Source: a virus
IMG/VR virus record: IMGVR_UViG_3300032291_003063
Location: 1 to 64,000 of that record
Reading direction: 5' to 3' (one strand)
Length of the DNA stretch: 64,000 nt
Shown here: piece by piece, positions 55,659 to 62,069 of the stretch
How positions within the stretch are numbered: the first letter of the stretch is position 1
Layout of the letters: the number at the start of each line of letters is the position of its first letter
The notes under the pieces: model-generated
Seen by the model: only the letters and a program-made list of their open reading frames with translations
Told to the model about the DNA's origin: nothing
The model's database searches: none
Position numbers and translations under genes: made by a program

Positions 55659-55916
55659 TTACCTCCATGGAAAAATAATAAGGGCTAGCATAACACTTTG
55701 CATTAGAAAGCCAAAGGAATTTGAAATAATATACAGGCGGTCACTTTGTGCAATAGCCCGAACAAGAAACAGGCCAAGCCCCGCCCATACTAGCAGGACC
55801 ATTGACAATGGGGGCAAAGTAGGATTTGCACCAGCCAAAACGCCAATAGTCGCCGGAAGTGTTGCGGAATGAATAAGGGCCATTCCGACGTAGCCGCCGA
55901 TCTCTGTCTTTTTCAT
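55659..55916 (-). CDS. Small membrane protein
   Basis: 85 residues with three hydrophobic segments (GMALIHSATLPATIGVLAG, LSMVLLVWAGLGLFLVRAI, LMQSVMLALIIF). The -10 TAATAT lies six bases before the ATG and no ribosome site is present, so the mRNA is probably leaderless. Function unknown. Confidence 0.6.
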   Translation of the reverse strand: MKKTEIGGYVGMALIHSATLPATIGVLAGANPTLPPLSMVLLVWAGLGLFLVRAIAQSDRLYIISNSFGFLMQSVMLALIIFPWR

Positions 55917-55963
55917 GCTTGTATATTAGCATAAAAAAAGCATCTGTAAAGCGAATTGTTTTG

Positions 55964-56041
55964 TTGACAGCCTGAGCGCCGCGTGCTATAATAAGTGGGG
56001 CACTCCAAAATTTTGGCGCAAGTGGCTGTCGTTAGACAGCC
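55964..56041 (+). promoter_or_regulatory. Plus-strand promoter-hairpin module 8
   Basis: TTGACA, 17 bp, TATAAT, AAGTGGGG, CAAAATTTTGGCGC, hairpin GGCTGTC-GTTA-GACAGCC (different stem sequence, pairing kept). Confidence 0.8.
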
Positions 56042-56214
56042 GGAGTCTCGCTTACTTCGTATAGGAGGAAGTCATATGCGCTCGCTTCCCACATATCGTC
56101 AAAGCGGTCTGATTTTCCTTCCTTAGCCATGATTTGATTGGCAACTTTCAGCGCGTGATCCTCACTAGTGCAAATATACGCCTCGCAGCTAGATCCGTCA
56201 ATTAGAACAAACAT
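56032..56214 (-). CDS. Small hypothetical protein
   Basis: 60 residues (MFVLIDGSSCEAYICTSEDH, ALKVANQIMAKEGKSDRFDD). Its last codons lie in the hairpin of module 8. Unknown family. Confidence 0.6.
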   Translation of the reverse strand: MFVLIDGSSCEAYICTSEDHALKVANQIMAKEGKSDRFDDMWEASAYDFLLYEVSETPAV

Positions 56215-56217
56215 CAG

Positions 56218-56439
56218 TCATTTCTTCATCCTAAAAAGAGCATACTCGATAATATCGAAAATGTCAAACGATTGACATTCGATACCATGACAATCCATTT
56301 TTCGAAGTGTATTGGCATGGTCATAGTCCTCCATTACCTGCTTCTTAATTAGATATCTAGCAGCATCATTCAATGAAAAACCCGTCCCAGACTCATATAG
56401 TTCTCGCACTGCTTCCGTAGTAACATCAGGCTTATACAT
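56218..56439 (-). CDS. Small hypothetical protein
   Basis: 73 residues (MYKPDVTTEAVRELYESGTG, FSLNDAARYLIKKQVMEDYD). Overlaps the upstream zinc-finger gene by eight bases. Unknown. Confidence 0.6.
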   Translation of the reverse strand: MYKPDVTTEAVRELYESGTGFSLNDAARYLIKKQVMEDYDHANTLRKMDCHGIECQSFDIFDIIEYALFRMKK

Positions 56440-56692
56440 CTTCTAATTCCTCCGGTTTACATTGGTCACAAACGGGCCCGCAGTCTGTATCTACAGCTTC
56501 GGACATTTCGCACCACCAGCCACAACAATCGCACTCAAAAATGCGATTGTCAAGCTCAAATAGAATAGCTGTTTCGTTTTCATAGAAAAAAGTTTCCTCA
56601 GCTTCTTCTAGGCTATCCATATGCCCATAAAGACTTTTGCAAGTGCCTTGCAGTTCGTGCACTAGCCTTTCTGAAAAGTCTTCAATATTCAT
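56432..56692 (-). CDS. Small zinc-finger-like protein
   Basis: 86 residues. Two Cys clusters, FECDCCGWWCEMSEAVD and GPVCDQCKPEEL, form a likely zinc ribbon; the first 50 residues are acidic and helical. It could bind nucleic acid or a host protein. Overlaps the neighbour at 56689 (ATGA). Confidence 0.62.
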   Translation of the reverse strand: MNIEDFSERLVHELQGTCKSLYGHMDSLEEAEETFFYENETAILFELDNRIFECDCCGWWCEMSEAVDTDCGPVCDQCKPEELEDV

Positions 56693-56877
56693 TTCATTCT
56701 TTCCTTAATTTCAGGGCAACTCTCGGTTAGGCCGGACTCATTTTCTCGATATAAGTCTTTCCCATCCCAATAGTCAAAGCTATAATAGCTGCAATAATAC
56801 CCCTCGTCAATAGAATATTCTTTATGGGGGCAATTATCACAACTAGATACAGTAACTTGAAAAAATAGTTGTGTCAC
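56689..56877 (-). CDS. Small Cys-rich protein
   Basis: 62 residues from GTG 56877 overlapping the upstream stop. SSCDNCPHKEYSIDEGYYCS, and later ESCPEIKERM, supply four or more Cys for metal binding. Unknown. Confidence 0.58.
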   Translation of the reverse strand: MTQLFFQVTVSSCDNCPHKEYSIDEGYYCSYYSFDYWDGKDLYRENESGLTESCPEIKERMK

Positions 56878-57026
56878 TGCTTCACCTCATACCAAATGTC
56901 CTCAACGTCAAGGTTATGCTCTAACGCCTCGTAGGCGGCTCGCATCACTCCGGCATTAGGATTACCATTCCAAGTGAAGGCTGTCAACACTTCATTTGTC
57001 TTTAGGCGAATATAAATGGTATACAT
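56874..57026 (-). CDS. Small hypothetical protein
   Basis: 50 codons (MYTIYIRLKTNEVLTAFTWN, then YEALEHNLDVEDIWYEVKQ). GGAGAACGGCT precedes the ATG. First gene after the promoter at 57050-57077. Confidence 0.6.
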   Translation of the reverse strand: MYTIYIRLKTNEVLTAFTWNGNPNAGVMRAAYEALEHNLDVEDIWYEVKQ

Positions 57027-57049
57027 AGCCGTTCTCCGATTGAGTCCCT

Positions 57050-57077
57050 ATTATATATGAAATTCTTTGAAAGTCAA
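57050..57077 (-). promoter_or_regulatory. Leftward promoter of the 56-57 kb gene group
   Basis: TTGACT, 16 bp, TATAAT; 41 bp around it are almost identical to the promoter at 60222-60249. Confidence 0.82.
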
Positions 57078-57090
57078 GTGCTTTTTTCGG

Positions 57091-57176
57091 TTGACTCGCG
57101 CACACGCACGTGTTATAATAAGTGGGGCACTCTAAAATTTTGGCGCAAGGGTGGGTCAGGTATACGAACCTGACCC
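57091..57176 (+). promoter_or_regulatory. Plus-strand promoter-hairpin module 9
   Basis: TTGACT, 17 bp, TATAAT, AAGTGGGG, AAAATTTTGGCGC, hairpin GGGTCAGG-TATACGAA-CCTGACCC. Confidence 0.8.
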
Positions 57177-57455
57177 TTTGTTGCAGTTTGCGGCCACCCG
57201 AGTAGCAAGCTCGGACCCGTATTACTGTCTACAGAAAGTAAACCTCTTGCTTGTTGGCCGGGCTGAGTCGCGCGCGGCAAAAGAACTTTCTATAGTAAAC
57301 ACAAAAGATTTTTCTACCGCTGCTCAACCACCCGGTATACTTTGCTTTTTGTGCTCCAACAACCTTGCTAGTCGCGAGCCATTCCCTTCCAGGCTGTCTC
57401 CACTAGCTCTAGGAATTCTTGCCCCCAGCTAACTCTGTAATACTAACACACCGCC
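57177..57455. other. Gene-free segment with hairpins
   Basis: About 280 bases between module 9 and the gene at 57464. A plus-strand frame is open from 57151 to 57432 but its translation has no protein-like character. CCGAG-CTTGCTA-CTCGG and a CTAGT ... ACTAG enclosed arm are present, so it may belong to a longer RNA started by module 9. Confidence 0.4.
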
Positions 57456-57463
57456 TAGGCTTG

Positions 57464-57670
57464 TCAAGCGGTTATTTCGGCGGCCCACTCTTCCGGGGTA
57501 ATTCCAGTCATCAGAAATTCCCGATCATCCGCGCTAAGATAGGAAAGCGTGTTCTGAATAAGCCCGTCACCATACCACCACTTGCGATAGTCTCGAATAT
57601 CGAGAGCGATTTCTCGCTTGTGCGTCTTTCCGGTTAGCTTAGACACTCGCACAAAAATATACGTCTGCAT
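57464..57670 (-). CDS. Small hypothetical protein
   Basis: 68 residues (MQTYIFVRVSKLTGKTHKRE, then YLSADDREFLMTGITPEEWA). GGAGGG upstream of the ATG. Unknown. Confidence 0.62.
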   Translation of the reverse strand: MQTYIFVRVSKLTGKTHKREIALDIRDYRKWWYGDGLIQNTLSYLSADDREFLMTGITPEEWAAEITA

Positions 57671-57734
57671 GTCTGTCCCTCCGTTGATGATTATTTATAG
57701 CACGAAAAAACATAAAAACAAGCGAAATGTTTGC

Positions 57735-57818
57735 TTGACTCTCGCACTCGTATGTGTTACACTAGGCTGATCACTTCAATTTTTTGGCGCAGGGGGTGTG
57801 GCAGAAATGCCACACCCC
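57735..57818 (+). promoter_or_regulatory. Plus-strand promoter-hairpin module 10
   Basis: TTGACT, 17 bp, TACACT, CAATTTTTTGGCGC, hairpin GGGGTGTGGC-AGAAAT-GCCACACCCC. Core AAGCGAAATGTTTGCTTGAC upstream is shared with modules 5 and 11. Confidence 0.78.
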
Positions 57819-57823
57819 GCCCC

Positions 57824-58087
57824 TCAGTCGTCAAACCCGCAGGTCTGCATAACTAGAGAGTAGATTTCATTTGCAATTTCGTTGTCGCTAAAATCAGCAA
57901 TCAACTCTTCACCATCCGAGGCGTTGCCCCAAACCAGCAGAAACGACGCGACGGTTCCTCCGTTTAGGTCCTTAGCCCAAACCGTTTGCTCGTCCGTGCA
58001 CCCGAGTTCCTCGTCTTCAATGACAGCCTCAAGTCGGGCAGCATTGATGATCCTTACCAACGTCTCGGCAACTGTAGTCTCTCGCAT
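57824..58087 (-). CDS. Small acidic hypothetical protein
   Basis: 87 residues (MRETTVAETLVRIINAARLE, VASFLLVWGNASDGEELIAD). GGGAG upstream. Promoter region shares TGGGTTATTATAAATCATCA with 59077 and other genes. Unknown. Confidence 0.62.
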   Translation of the reverse strand: MRETTVAETLVRIINAARLEAVIEDEELGCTDEQTVWAKDLNGGTVASFLLVWGNASDGEELIADFSDNEIANEIYSLVMQTCGFDD

Positions 58088-58151
58088 GTCTGTCTCCCTG
58101 TTGATGATTTATAATAACCCATTTTTATATAAAAACAAGCGAAATGTTTGC

Positions 58152-58235
58152 TTGACAGCACCCGATTATTCGTGGTATAATGGTCTGATGCCCGAAAATT
58201 TTTGGCGCCTGGGGTGTCTCAAATTGAGACACCCC
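58152..58235 (+). promoter_or_regulatory. Plus-strand promoter-hairpin module 11
   Basis: TTGACA, 18 bp, TATAAT, GATGCCCGAAAATTTTTGGCGC, hairpin GGGGTGTCTC-AAATT-GAGACACCCC. Confidence 0.8.
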
Positions 58236-58240
58236 TTTCA

Positions 58241-58483
58241 TTATGCCGCGTTGCGGTCCCGGTAGTCTTGCATTTCCGTAATGTTGTCCCAGCCTTCCGG
58301 GACGTTTCCGATAAACGGGTCCGGCATGTCTTCCCGCCCCAGCGCGGCGGCAACCGCACCGATCGCCAGAATGACTTGCTGAAGCTGTTCAGAAAATGCC
58401 GGAATGTTCCATTCCGGAAAAGCGGCGGAAACTTCATCGCGGGCGATGTTGGCGATGATCAGGTCTTGCGCGGTCAGGTTCAT
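58241..58483 (-). CDS. Small hypothetical protein
   Basis: 80 residues (MNLTAQDLIIANIARDEVSA, FSEQLQQVILAIGAVAAALG). GGAGACGACAA before ATG. Relatively GC-rich. Unknown. Confidence 0.6.
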   Translation of the reverse strand: MNLTAQDLIIANIARDEVSAAFPEWNIPAFSEQLQQVILAIGAVAAALGREDMPDPFIGNVPEGWDNITEMQDYRDRNAA

Positions 58484-58517
58484 TTGTCGTCTCCGATTGA
58501 TGATTTATAATACCCTA

Positions 58518-58724
58518 TTATGGAGCGCAGTCAATAGCTAATTCGAGGCTATCGGCAAATTCTTGCATAAGAATTGCAATCGCCCGAATTTCGGCCGCAT
58601 CGCGGTGCATAGCCGTAGGGTTATTAAAAATGCCCTTAAGATAATACTTATCCACAAAAGGAGCATACCGCGCATCAATTTCACGAAACTTTGCGGCGTT
58701 TGTATTGCTATAAGAAATTTGCAT
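58518..58724 (-). CDS. Small hypothetical protein
   Basis: 68 residues from ATG 58724 (MQISYSNTNAAKFREIDARY), GGAG nine bases upstream. EIRAIAILMQEFADSLELAI is helical. Longer readings overlap the promoter region. Confidence 0.6.
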   Translation of the reverse strand: MQISYSNTNAAKFREIDARYAPFVDKYYLKGIFNNPTAMHRDAAEIRAIAILMQEFADSLELAIDCAP

Positions 58725-58788
58725 GGCTCGTTCTCCGTTGATGACCCATACTAGCGCAAAAAAAGCATTTGTAAAGCGAATTGTTTTG

Positions 58789-58871
58789 TTGACAGCCATT
58801 CTCTAGCGTGTTACAATGGGGTGATGCCTAAAATTTTTGGCGCTGGGGCTGTTGCAATTTTGCAACAGCCC
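58789..58871 (+). promoter_or_regulatory. Plus-strand promoter-hairpin module 12
   Basis: TTGACA, 17 bp, TACAAT, GATGCCTAAAATTTTTGGCGC, hairpin GGGCTGTTGC-AATTTT-GCAACAGCCC. Confidence 0.8.
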
Positions 58872-58876
58872 GCCCG

Positions 58877-59077
58877 TCAGGAAATCTTAATGTTGAAGGC
58901 TTCCAGACCTGCCGCCCCATACTCTCCCTCTATGGTCTGAATAACCGCCTCGATAGGGTCAAGCTCTTCATCCCACATATCCCAGTAACATTGATCCGGC
59001 CAGTCCTCTCGGCCAAGGCCGGTAATCTTGATAAAGCAAGCATCCACGCGATCCATCCAAACTTCGAACGTGTCCAT
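58877..59077 (-). CDS. Small acidic hypothetical protein
   Basis: 66 residues (MDTFEVWMDRVDACFIKITG, then WDEELDPIEAVIQTIEGEYG). GGGAG upstream. Unknown. Confidence 0.62.
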   Translation of the reverse strand: MDTFEVWMDRVDACFIKITGLGREDWPDQCYWDMWDEELDPIEAVIQTIEGEYGAAGLEAFNIKIS

Positions 59078-59141
59078 GTCTGTCTCCCGGTTGATGATTT
59101 ATAATAACCCATTTTTATATAAAAACAAGCGAATTGTTTTG

Positions 59142-59224
59142 TTGACAGCTATTCTCTAGCATGTTACAATGGGCTGATGCTTGAAATTTTCGGCGCTGGG
59201 GCTGTTGCAATTTTGCAACAGCCC
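59142..59224 (+). promoter_or_regulatory. Plus-strand promoter-hairpin module 13
   Basis: TTGACA, 17 bp, TACAAT, GATGCTTGAAATTTTCGGCGC, hairpin identical to module 12. Confidence 0.8.
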
Positions 59225-59229
59225 GCCCG

Positions 59230-59505
59230 TCAGTTGTAACTCTTCATAAACGCTTTCTTTGCCAACTTGTCTGCCCATACCAGCAAAAATGCTGGAACTG
59301 CAAAAAGAACAATAGGCCCCCAAAAAAACGAGAAGACGAAGCCCGAGACTGCTAGTCCGCGAAGGTGTTCATATTGTGCGTCAGATGTAATTACATCTGA
59401 CCACCAGTATTTGGCCTCCCTACGCACGGCAATAATGACAAGTCCCCAAGAGATGACTATGCCTATGGCATAGAGGCGCACTATGTCCCACTCTTCAAAA
59501 ACCAT
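59230..59505 (-). CDS. Membrane protein
   Basis: 91 residues with hydrophobic segments LYAIGIVISWGLVIIAV and LAVSGFVFSFFWGPIVLFAV plus a third near the C-terminus. GGGAG upstream. Function unknown. Confidence 0.6.
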   Translation of the reverse strand: MVFEEWDIVRLYAIGIVISWGLVIIAVRREAKYWWSDVITSDAQYEHLRGLAVSGFVFSFFWGPIVLFAVPAFLLVWADKLAKKAFMKSYN

Positions 59506-59571
59506 TAGTCTGTCTCCCTGTTGATGACCTATAATAACCCATTCCTAGCAGTAGTCAAGAAATCTTTTCGC

Positions 59572-59640
59572 TTGACAGGCTGAAAAAATGTGCTAAAATC
59601 GGCGCGAGTTAGGCTCGCTTGTTGCGCTTAAACGAGCCTT
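59572..59640 (+). promoter_or_regulatory. Plus-strand promoter module 14 (divergent form)
   Basis: TTGACA, 16 bp, TAAAAT, GGCGC at once, then a hairpin AGGCTCG / CGAGCCT that lies in the 3' end of the opposite gene. The least conserved copy. Confidence 0.6.
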
Positions 59641-59710
59641 TGCCCTTTTTGGGCTTGACAGTCGCGGGCTTATTAAACTTGCCCATGTATCTAGCGACGG
59701 GGTTTCTCAT
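59609..59710 (-). CDS. Tiny basic protein (MRNPVARYM type)
   Basis: 33 codons (MRNPVARYMGKFNKPATVKP, then KKGKGSFKRNKRA). Very short basic proteins with this RNPVAR-x-M-x-KFN opening are conserved in many phages. ATG overlaps the previous stop (ATGA). Likely RNA- or DNA-binding; function unknown. Confidence 0.65.
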   Translation of the reverse strand: MRNPVARYMGKFNKPATVKPKKGKGSFKRNKRA

Positions 59711-59973
59711 TCTGGACCCTTCGGAACCACCCGGCGACTATCCTCAATTTTAGTCGTATCACGGATAGTCTGCTCAAGTTTCTCAATCTCGTTAAGGAAA
59801 TCATCGCGCTTTTGGCGAAGAACTCGGATGGTGGCATTGGCCTTCTTCAAATCAGCCGTAGCCTCTTCCGCAAGGGCGGTTGCCTGATTAGCAAGCTTCT
59901 GCCACGTTTCCGCAGTCTCGCGCCATTGCTTAGCAAGTTCCAGCGCCCACTTATATGCTTCCGTATAGTTCAT
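59707..59973 (-). CDS. Coiled-coil hypothetical protein
   Basis: 88 residues from ATG 59973 (MNYTEAYKWALELAKQWRET), GGAG upstream. Almost entirely a heptad-rich helix (NATIRVLRQKRDDFLNEIEK). Unknown function. Confidence 0.62.
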   Translation of the reverse strand: MNYTEAYKWALELAKQWRETAETWQKLANQATALAEEATADLKKANATIRVLRQKRDDFLNEIEKLEQTIRDTTKIEDSRRVVPKGPE

Positions 59974-59991
59974 GTCGTTTCTCCGATTTTG

Positions 59992-60019
59992 AGTATACAT
60001 CAAGCCTCTGGCTTGTCAA
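59992..60019 (-). promoter_or_regulatory. Leftward promoter
   Basis: TTGACA, 16 bp, TATACT before the coiled-coil gene. Confidence 0.75.
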
Positions 60020-60198
60020 GTCTCTTTAATCGTGACTTCTGCAGTAAAAGTGCTAATCTTTTGCGCTACAAAAACCTCAACTTCCGGCATATTCTTAGCG
60101 CGAATTTGAGCGTTAGACCGAGCAAGCTCTAGCGTTCCGTAGCCCTCGAAAGCCGGTTCATCATCGTTTGGGTTGTGGTAATAAACAACATAGTTCAT
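60016..60198 (-). CDS. Small hypothetical protein
   Basis: 60 residues (MNYVVYYHNPNDDEPAFEGY, VEVFVAQKISTFTAEVTIKE). GGAGAACACAC before ATG. Unknown. Confidence 0.6.
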   Translation of the reverse strand: MNYVVYYHNPNDDEPAFEGYGTLELARSNAQIRAKNMPEVEVFVAQKISTFTAEVTIKET

Positions 60199-60221
60199 GT
60201 GTGTTCTCCGATTGAGCCTTT

Positions 60222-60249
60222 ATTATATATGAAATTCTTTGAAAGTCAA
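60222..60249 (-). promoter_or_regulatory. Leftward promoter
   Basis: TTGACT, 16 bp, TATAAT, near-identical copy of 57050-57077. Confidence 0.8.
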
Positions 60250-60262
60250 GTGCTTTTTTCGG

Positions 60263-60396
60263 TTGACTTGTTTTGCGACACGTGTTAAAATATGTAGCGC
60301 ACTCACTTTTTCTGGCGCAAGCGCCGCACTTAGTTATCGCACTCACTTTGGCGCAGGCCGCTGGGGGTTCGTGTCAGATCGACACGAACCCCTTTT
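60263..60396 (+). promoter_or_regulatory. Plus-strand promoter-hairpin module 15 (extended)
   Basis: TTGACT, 17 bp, TAAAAT, two GCGCACTCACTTT...GGCGC blocks, then a 12-bp hairpin GGGGTTCGTGTC-AGATC-GACACGAACCCC with TTTT after it, here a true terminator. Confidence 0.75.
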
Positions 60397-60508
60397 GCTC
60401 CAAATGAGCAAAACCCCCTTTTGCTCCAAGTGAGCAAAAGCCCTAGTGCTAATGCGACTCATTCGCAACTAGGCTGAAAAAGAAAGCCCGGCTCTAAGGC
60501 CGGGCTTT
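60391..60508. terminator. Cluster of hairpins and terminators
   Basis: Two copies of TTTTGCTC-N4/5-GAGCAAAA, then CTAGT ... ACTAG, then AAAGCCCGGC-TCTAAG-GCCGGGCTTT, which is a bidirectional terminator. It isolates the early block from the small gene at 60513. Confidence 0.75.
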
Positions 60509-60512
60509 GGGC

Positions 60513-60605
60513 TTAGTGGTCCCGCCGGGCGTCGGCGAAGGCACATACGTAGCCAAAGATGATGGCCCAAAAGGCCATGGCGACAAGTGCGTGGGTTGGG
60601 GTCAT
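60513..60605 (-). CDS. Tiny membrane peptide
   Basis: 30 codons (MTPTHALVAMAFWAIIFGYV, then CAFADARRDH). AGGGGG upstream, ATG overlapping the previous stop (ATGA). One helix. Confidence 0.5.
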   Translation of the reverse strand: MTPTHALVAMAFWAIIFGYVCAFADARRDH

Positions 60606-60829
60606 GCTCTTCCCCCTAGCAGTGCGCCAGCGCCAATCACAATACCCGACAACCCTTCTGGCCCGCCCACGAGTAGGTTAGCAAGTCCGAGAATGATAAG
60701 CCCGCCCGGAAGGAAGCTCACGAGACGGCCACCCTTTAGGGGAGCGTTAGAGCGCGTGCGACAGAACATGAATTGAAAGCGGCCGATTTTCAGAAAGTGA
60801 AAGCCACCGTGCTTTTTGACGCTGATCAT
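60602..60829 (-). CDS. Small membrane protein
   Basis: 75 residues; basic N-terminus (MISVKKHGGFHFLKIGRFQF) and a Gly-rich hydrophobic C-terminus (PGGLIILGLANLLVGG). Unknown. Confidence 0.55.
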   Translation of the reverse strand: MISVKKHGGFHFLKIGRFQFMFCRTRSNAPLKGGRLVSFLPGGLIILGLANLLVGGPEGLSGIVIGAGALLGGRA

Positions 60830-60851
60830 TGCGAAGCCTTTCAGGAAGGAA

Positions 60852-60875
60852 AGGGGAGCCTTGCGACTCCCCTAG
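60852..60875 (-). terminator. Hairpin upstream of 60829 gene
   Basis: GGGGAG-CCTTGCGA-CTCCCC between the genes at 60880 and 60602; no clear T-run. Confidence 0.5.
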
Positions 60876-60879
60876 GATT

Positions 60880-61128
60880 TCAGTCTCGCAGAATAACCGT
60901 TCGAAAATCGCCGGGGTTGCCCTCACTGTAGGATGCATAAGCAATCGTGGTGTCTTTCGTGAAATGCGCGTTTGCGACGTTGATTTCGCAGAGGGGAAAT
61001 TCCGCCAGCATTTCTGCTAGAACAGTGCGAACTTGCGAAGGATTTTCGCAGATGCGAACGCCTATCAATTCATGATCGGAATTGAAGGCAGAAACAGCGT
61101 AGTAAGTTTGATAGGGAGACAGGGACAT
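60880..61128 (-). CDS. Small hypothetical protein
   Basis: 82 residues (MSLSPYQTYYAVSAFNSDHE, then NPSQVRTVLAEMLAEFPLCE). Unknown; lies in a row of small leftward genes. Confidence 0.6.
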   Translation of the reverse strand: MSLSPYQTYYAVSAFNSDHELIGVRICENPSQVRTVLAEMLAEFPLCEINVANAHFTKDTTIAYASYSEGNPGDFRTVILRD

Positions 61129-61155
61129 TTGAATTCCTTTCGGAAGGGGAAGGGA

Positions 61156-61180
61156 AGGGGAGCCCGTCGGGCTCCCCTAG
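61156..61180 (-). terminator. Hairpin between small genes
   Basis: GGGGAGCCC-GTC-GGGCTCCCC, 9-bp stem, in the gap between 61184 and 61128. Confidence 0.6.
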
Positions 61181-61183
61181 TTT

Positions 61184-61357
61184 TCAGGCAGCGCGGTAGA
61201 AAATGCGCGTCGGCAGATTGTGCCGACGGGACCAAGCGCGAGCGAAAGCGCGGGCTTCACTGACAGAGAGCCAGCCTGTCAGATTGTGGGCACCCTTGAG
61301 GTTTCCCTTTTCGTCCATCGAATGAAAGCCTTCGATCCGAGCAACAAGCGAATTCAT
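61184..61357 (-). CDS. Small basic hypothetical protein
   Basis: 57 residues from ATG 61357 (MNSLVARIEGFHSMDEKGNL), GGAATACAAC upstream. LSVSEARAFARAWSRRHNLP is basic. Unknown. Confidence 0.6.
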   Translation of the reverse strand: MNSLVARIEGFHSMDEKGNLKGAHNLTGWLSVSEARAFARAWSRRHNLPTRIFYRAA

Positions 61358-61488
61358 GTTGTATTCCTTTAAGGTGGCCCGCAGGCCGTGGCCGCAGCGA
61401 CTCGCTACCCCCAATATATGCGCCTTTTTCCGAATTGCTACAATAGGTTTATTATCACGAATTGTAACAGCGTGCTGTTAGAAAGCCT

Positions 61489-61547
61489 TTACTTGCGAGG
61501 GCAAAACGATTACTTGCGCGGGCAAAACGATTACTTGCGAATACTTG
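61489..61547. repeat. Tandem 21-bp repeats before the packaging genes
   Basis: TTACTTGCGAGGGCAAAACG-A, then the same with CGGG, then a partial third copy TTACTTGCGAATACTTG. The surrounding 61360-61620 contains no gene I can support. Confidence 0.8.
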
Positions 61548-61629
61548 TAGGACAGGGGCGGTTATTAGACTACTACTTATAGCCCTGCTGCGGGCTCCCC
61601 CGCACGTGTAACTTTAAAAAAAATAATTC

Positions 61630-61658
61630 TTGACAACGTAGGTCACACACATCATAAT
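61630..61658 (+). promoter_or_regulatory. Rightward promoter of packaging operon, leaderless
   Basis: TTGACA, 17 bp, CATAAT; six bases then the TerS ATG; no Shine-Dalgarno sequence. Confidence 0.72.
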
Positions 61659-61664
61659 GAACAC

Positions 61665-62069
61665 ATGAATTTAGTACCACAACCCGAATGGCTCGAAGTA
61701 GCCAACACCTATCTATATACAGGCTGCTCCATTCCAGACACAGCGGCCCAGTTACAGATACCCGCGCACTCCGTGACGGAAATTCTAGCGAAACGAGACG
61801 TTAAGGCGTACGTTGACTCAGTCTTTCTAGATCTGGGCTACCGAAACAAAGCCAAGCTAGGCCAGTTACTTGACACGATTATCGACTCCAAAATTGCCGA
61901 AGCCGAAGAATCGGGACTCTACACTAGTAAAGACCTAGTGGACCTAATTGCCCTGGCTCACAAGATGCGTATGGATGAGATAAAGTCTCAAACACCAAAT
62001 CAAACGAATATTCAGATTAACAACTATGACAATCTGATGGGGAGGCTCCTTGGAAGTAAGCCGTCTTGA
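61665..62069 (+). CDS. Terminase small subunit
   Basis: 134 residues. The N-terminal HTH (YTGCSIPDTAAQLQIPAHSV) recognises the packaging site; a central helical oligomerisation part follows; the C-terminus (NQTNIQINNYDNLMGRLLG) would contact TerL. The TerL start lies inside its end. Likely leaderless mRNA. Assigned by HTH, size and position before TerL. Confidence 0.78.
   Translation: MNLVPQPEWLEVANTYLYTGCSIPDTAAQLQIPAHSVTEILAKRDVKAYVDSVFLDLGYRNKAKLGQLLDTIIDSKIAEAEESGLYTSKDLVDLIALAHKMRMDEIKSQTPNQTNIQINNYDNLMGRLLGSKPS

Noticed and set aside
57151-57432. Plus-strand 94-codon frame after module 9
   Set aside because: Starts inside the module 9 hairpin and has no protein-like pattern; described instead as a gene-free segment.
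58830-58880. Leader peptides starting ATGCC in modules 11-13
   Set aside because: Frames differ between copies and no amino acid sequence is conserved; the conservation is at the DNA/RNA level.
41489-61600. CRISPR array
   Set aside because: The repeated units here are promoters and hairpins with variable spacing and genes between them, not short regular repeats with spacers.
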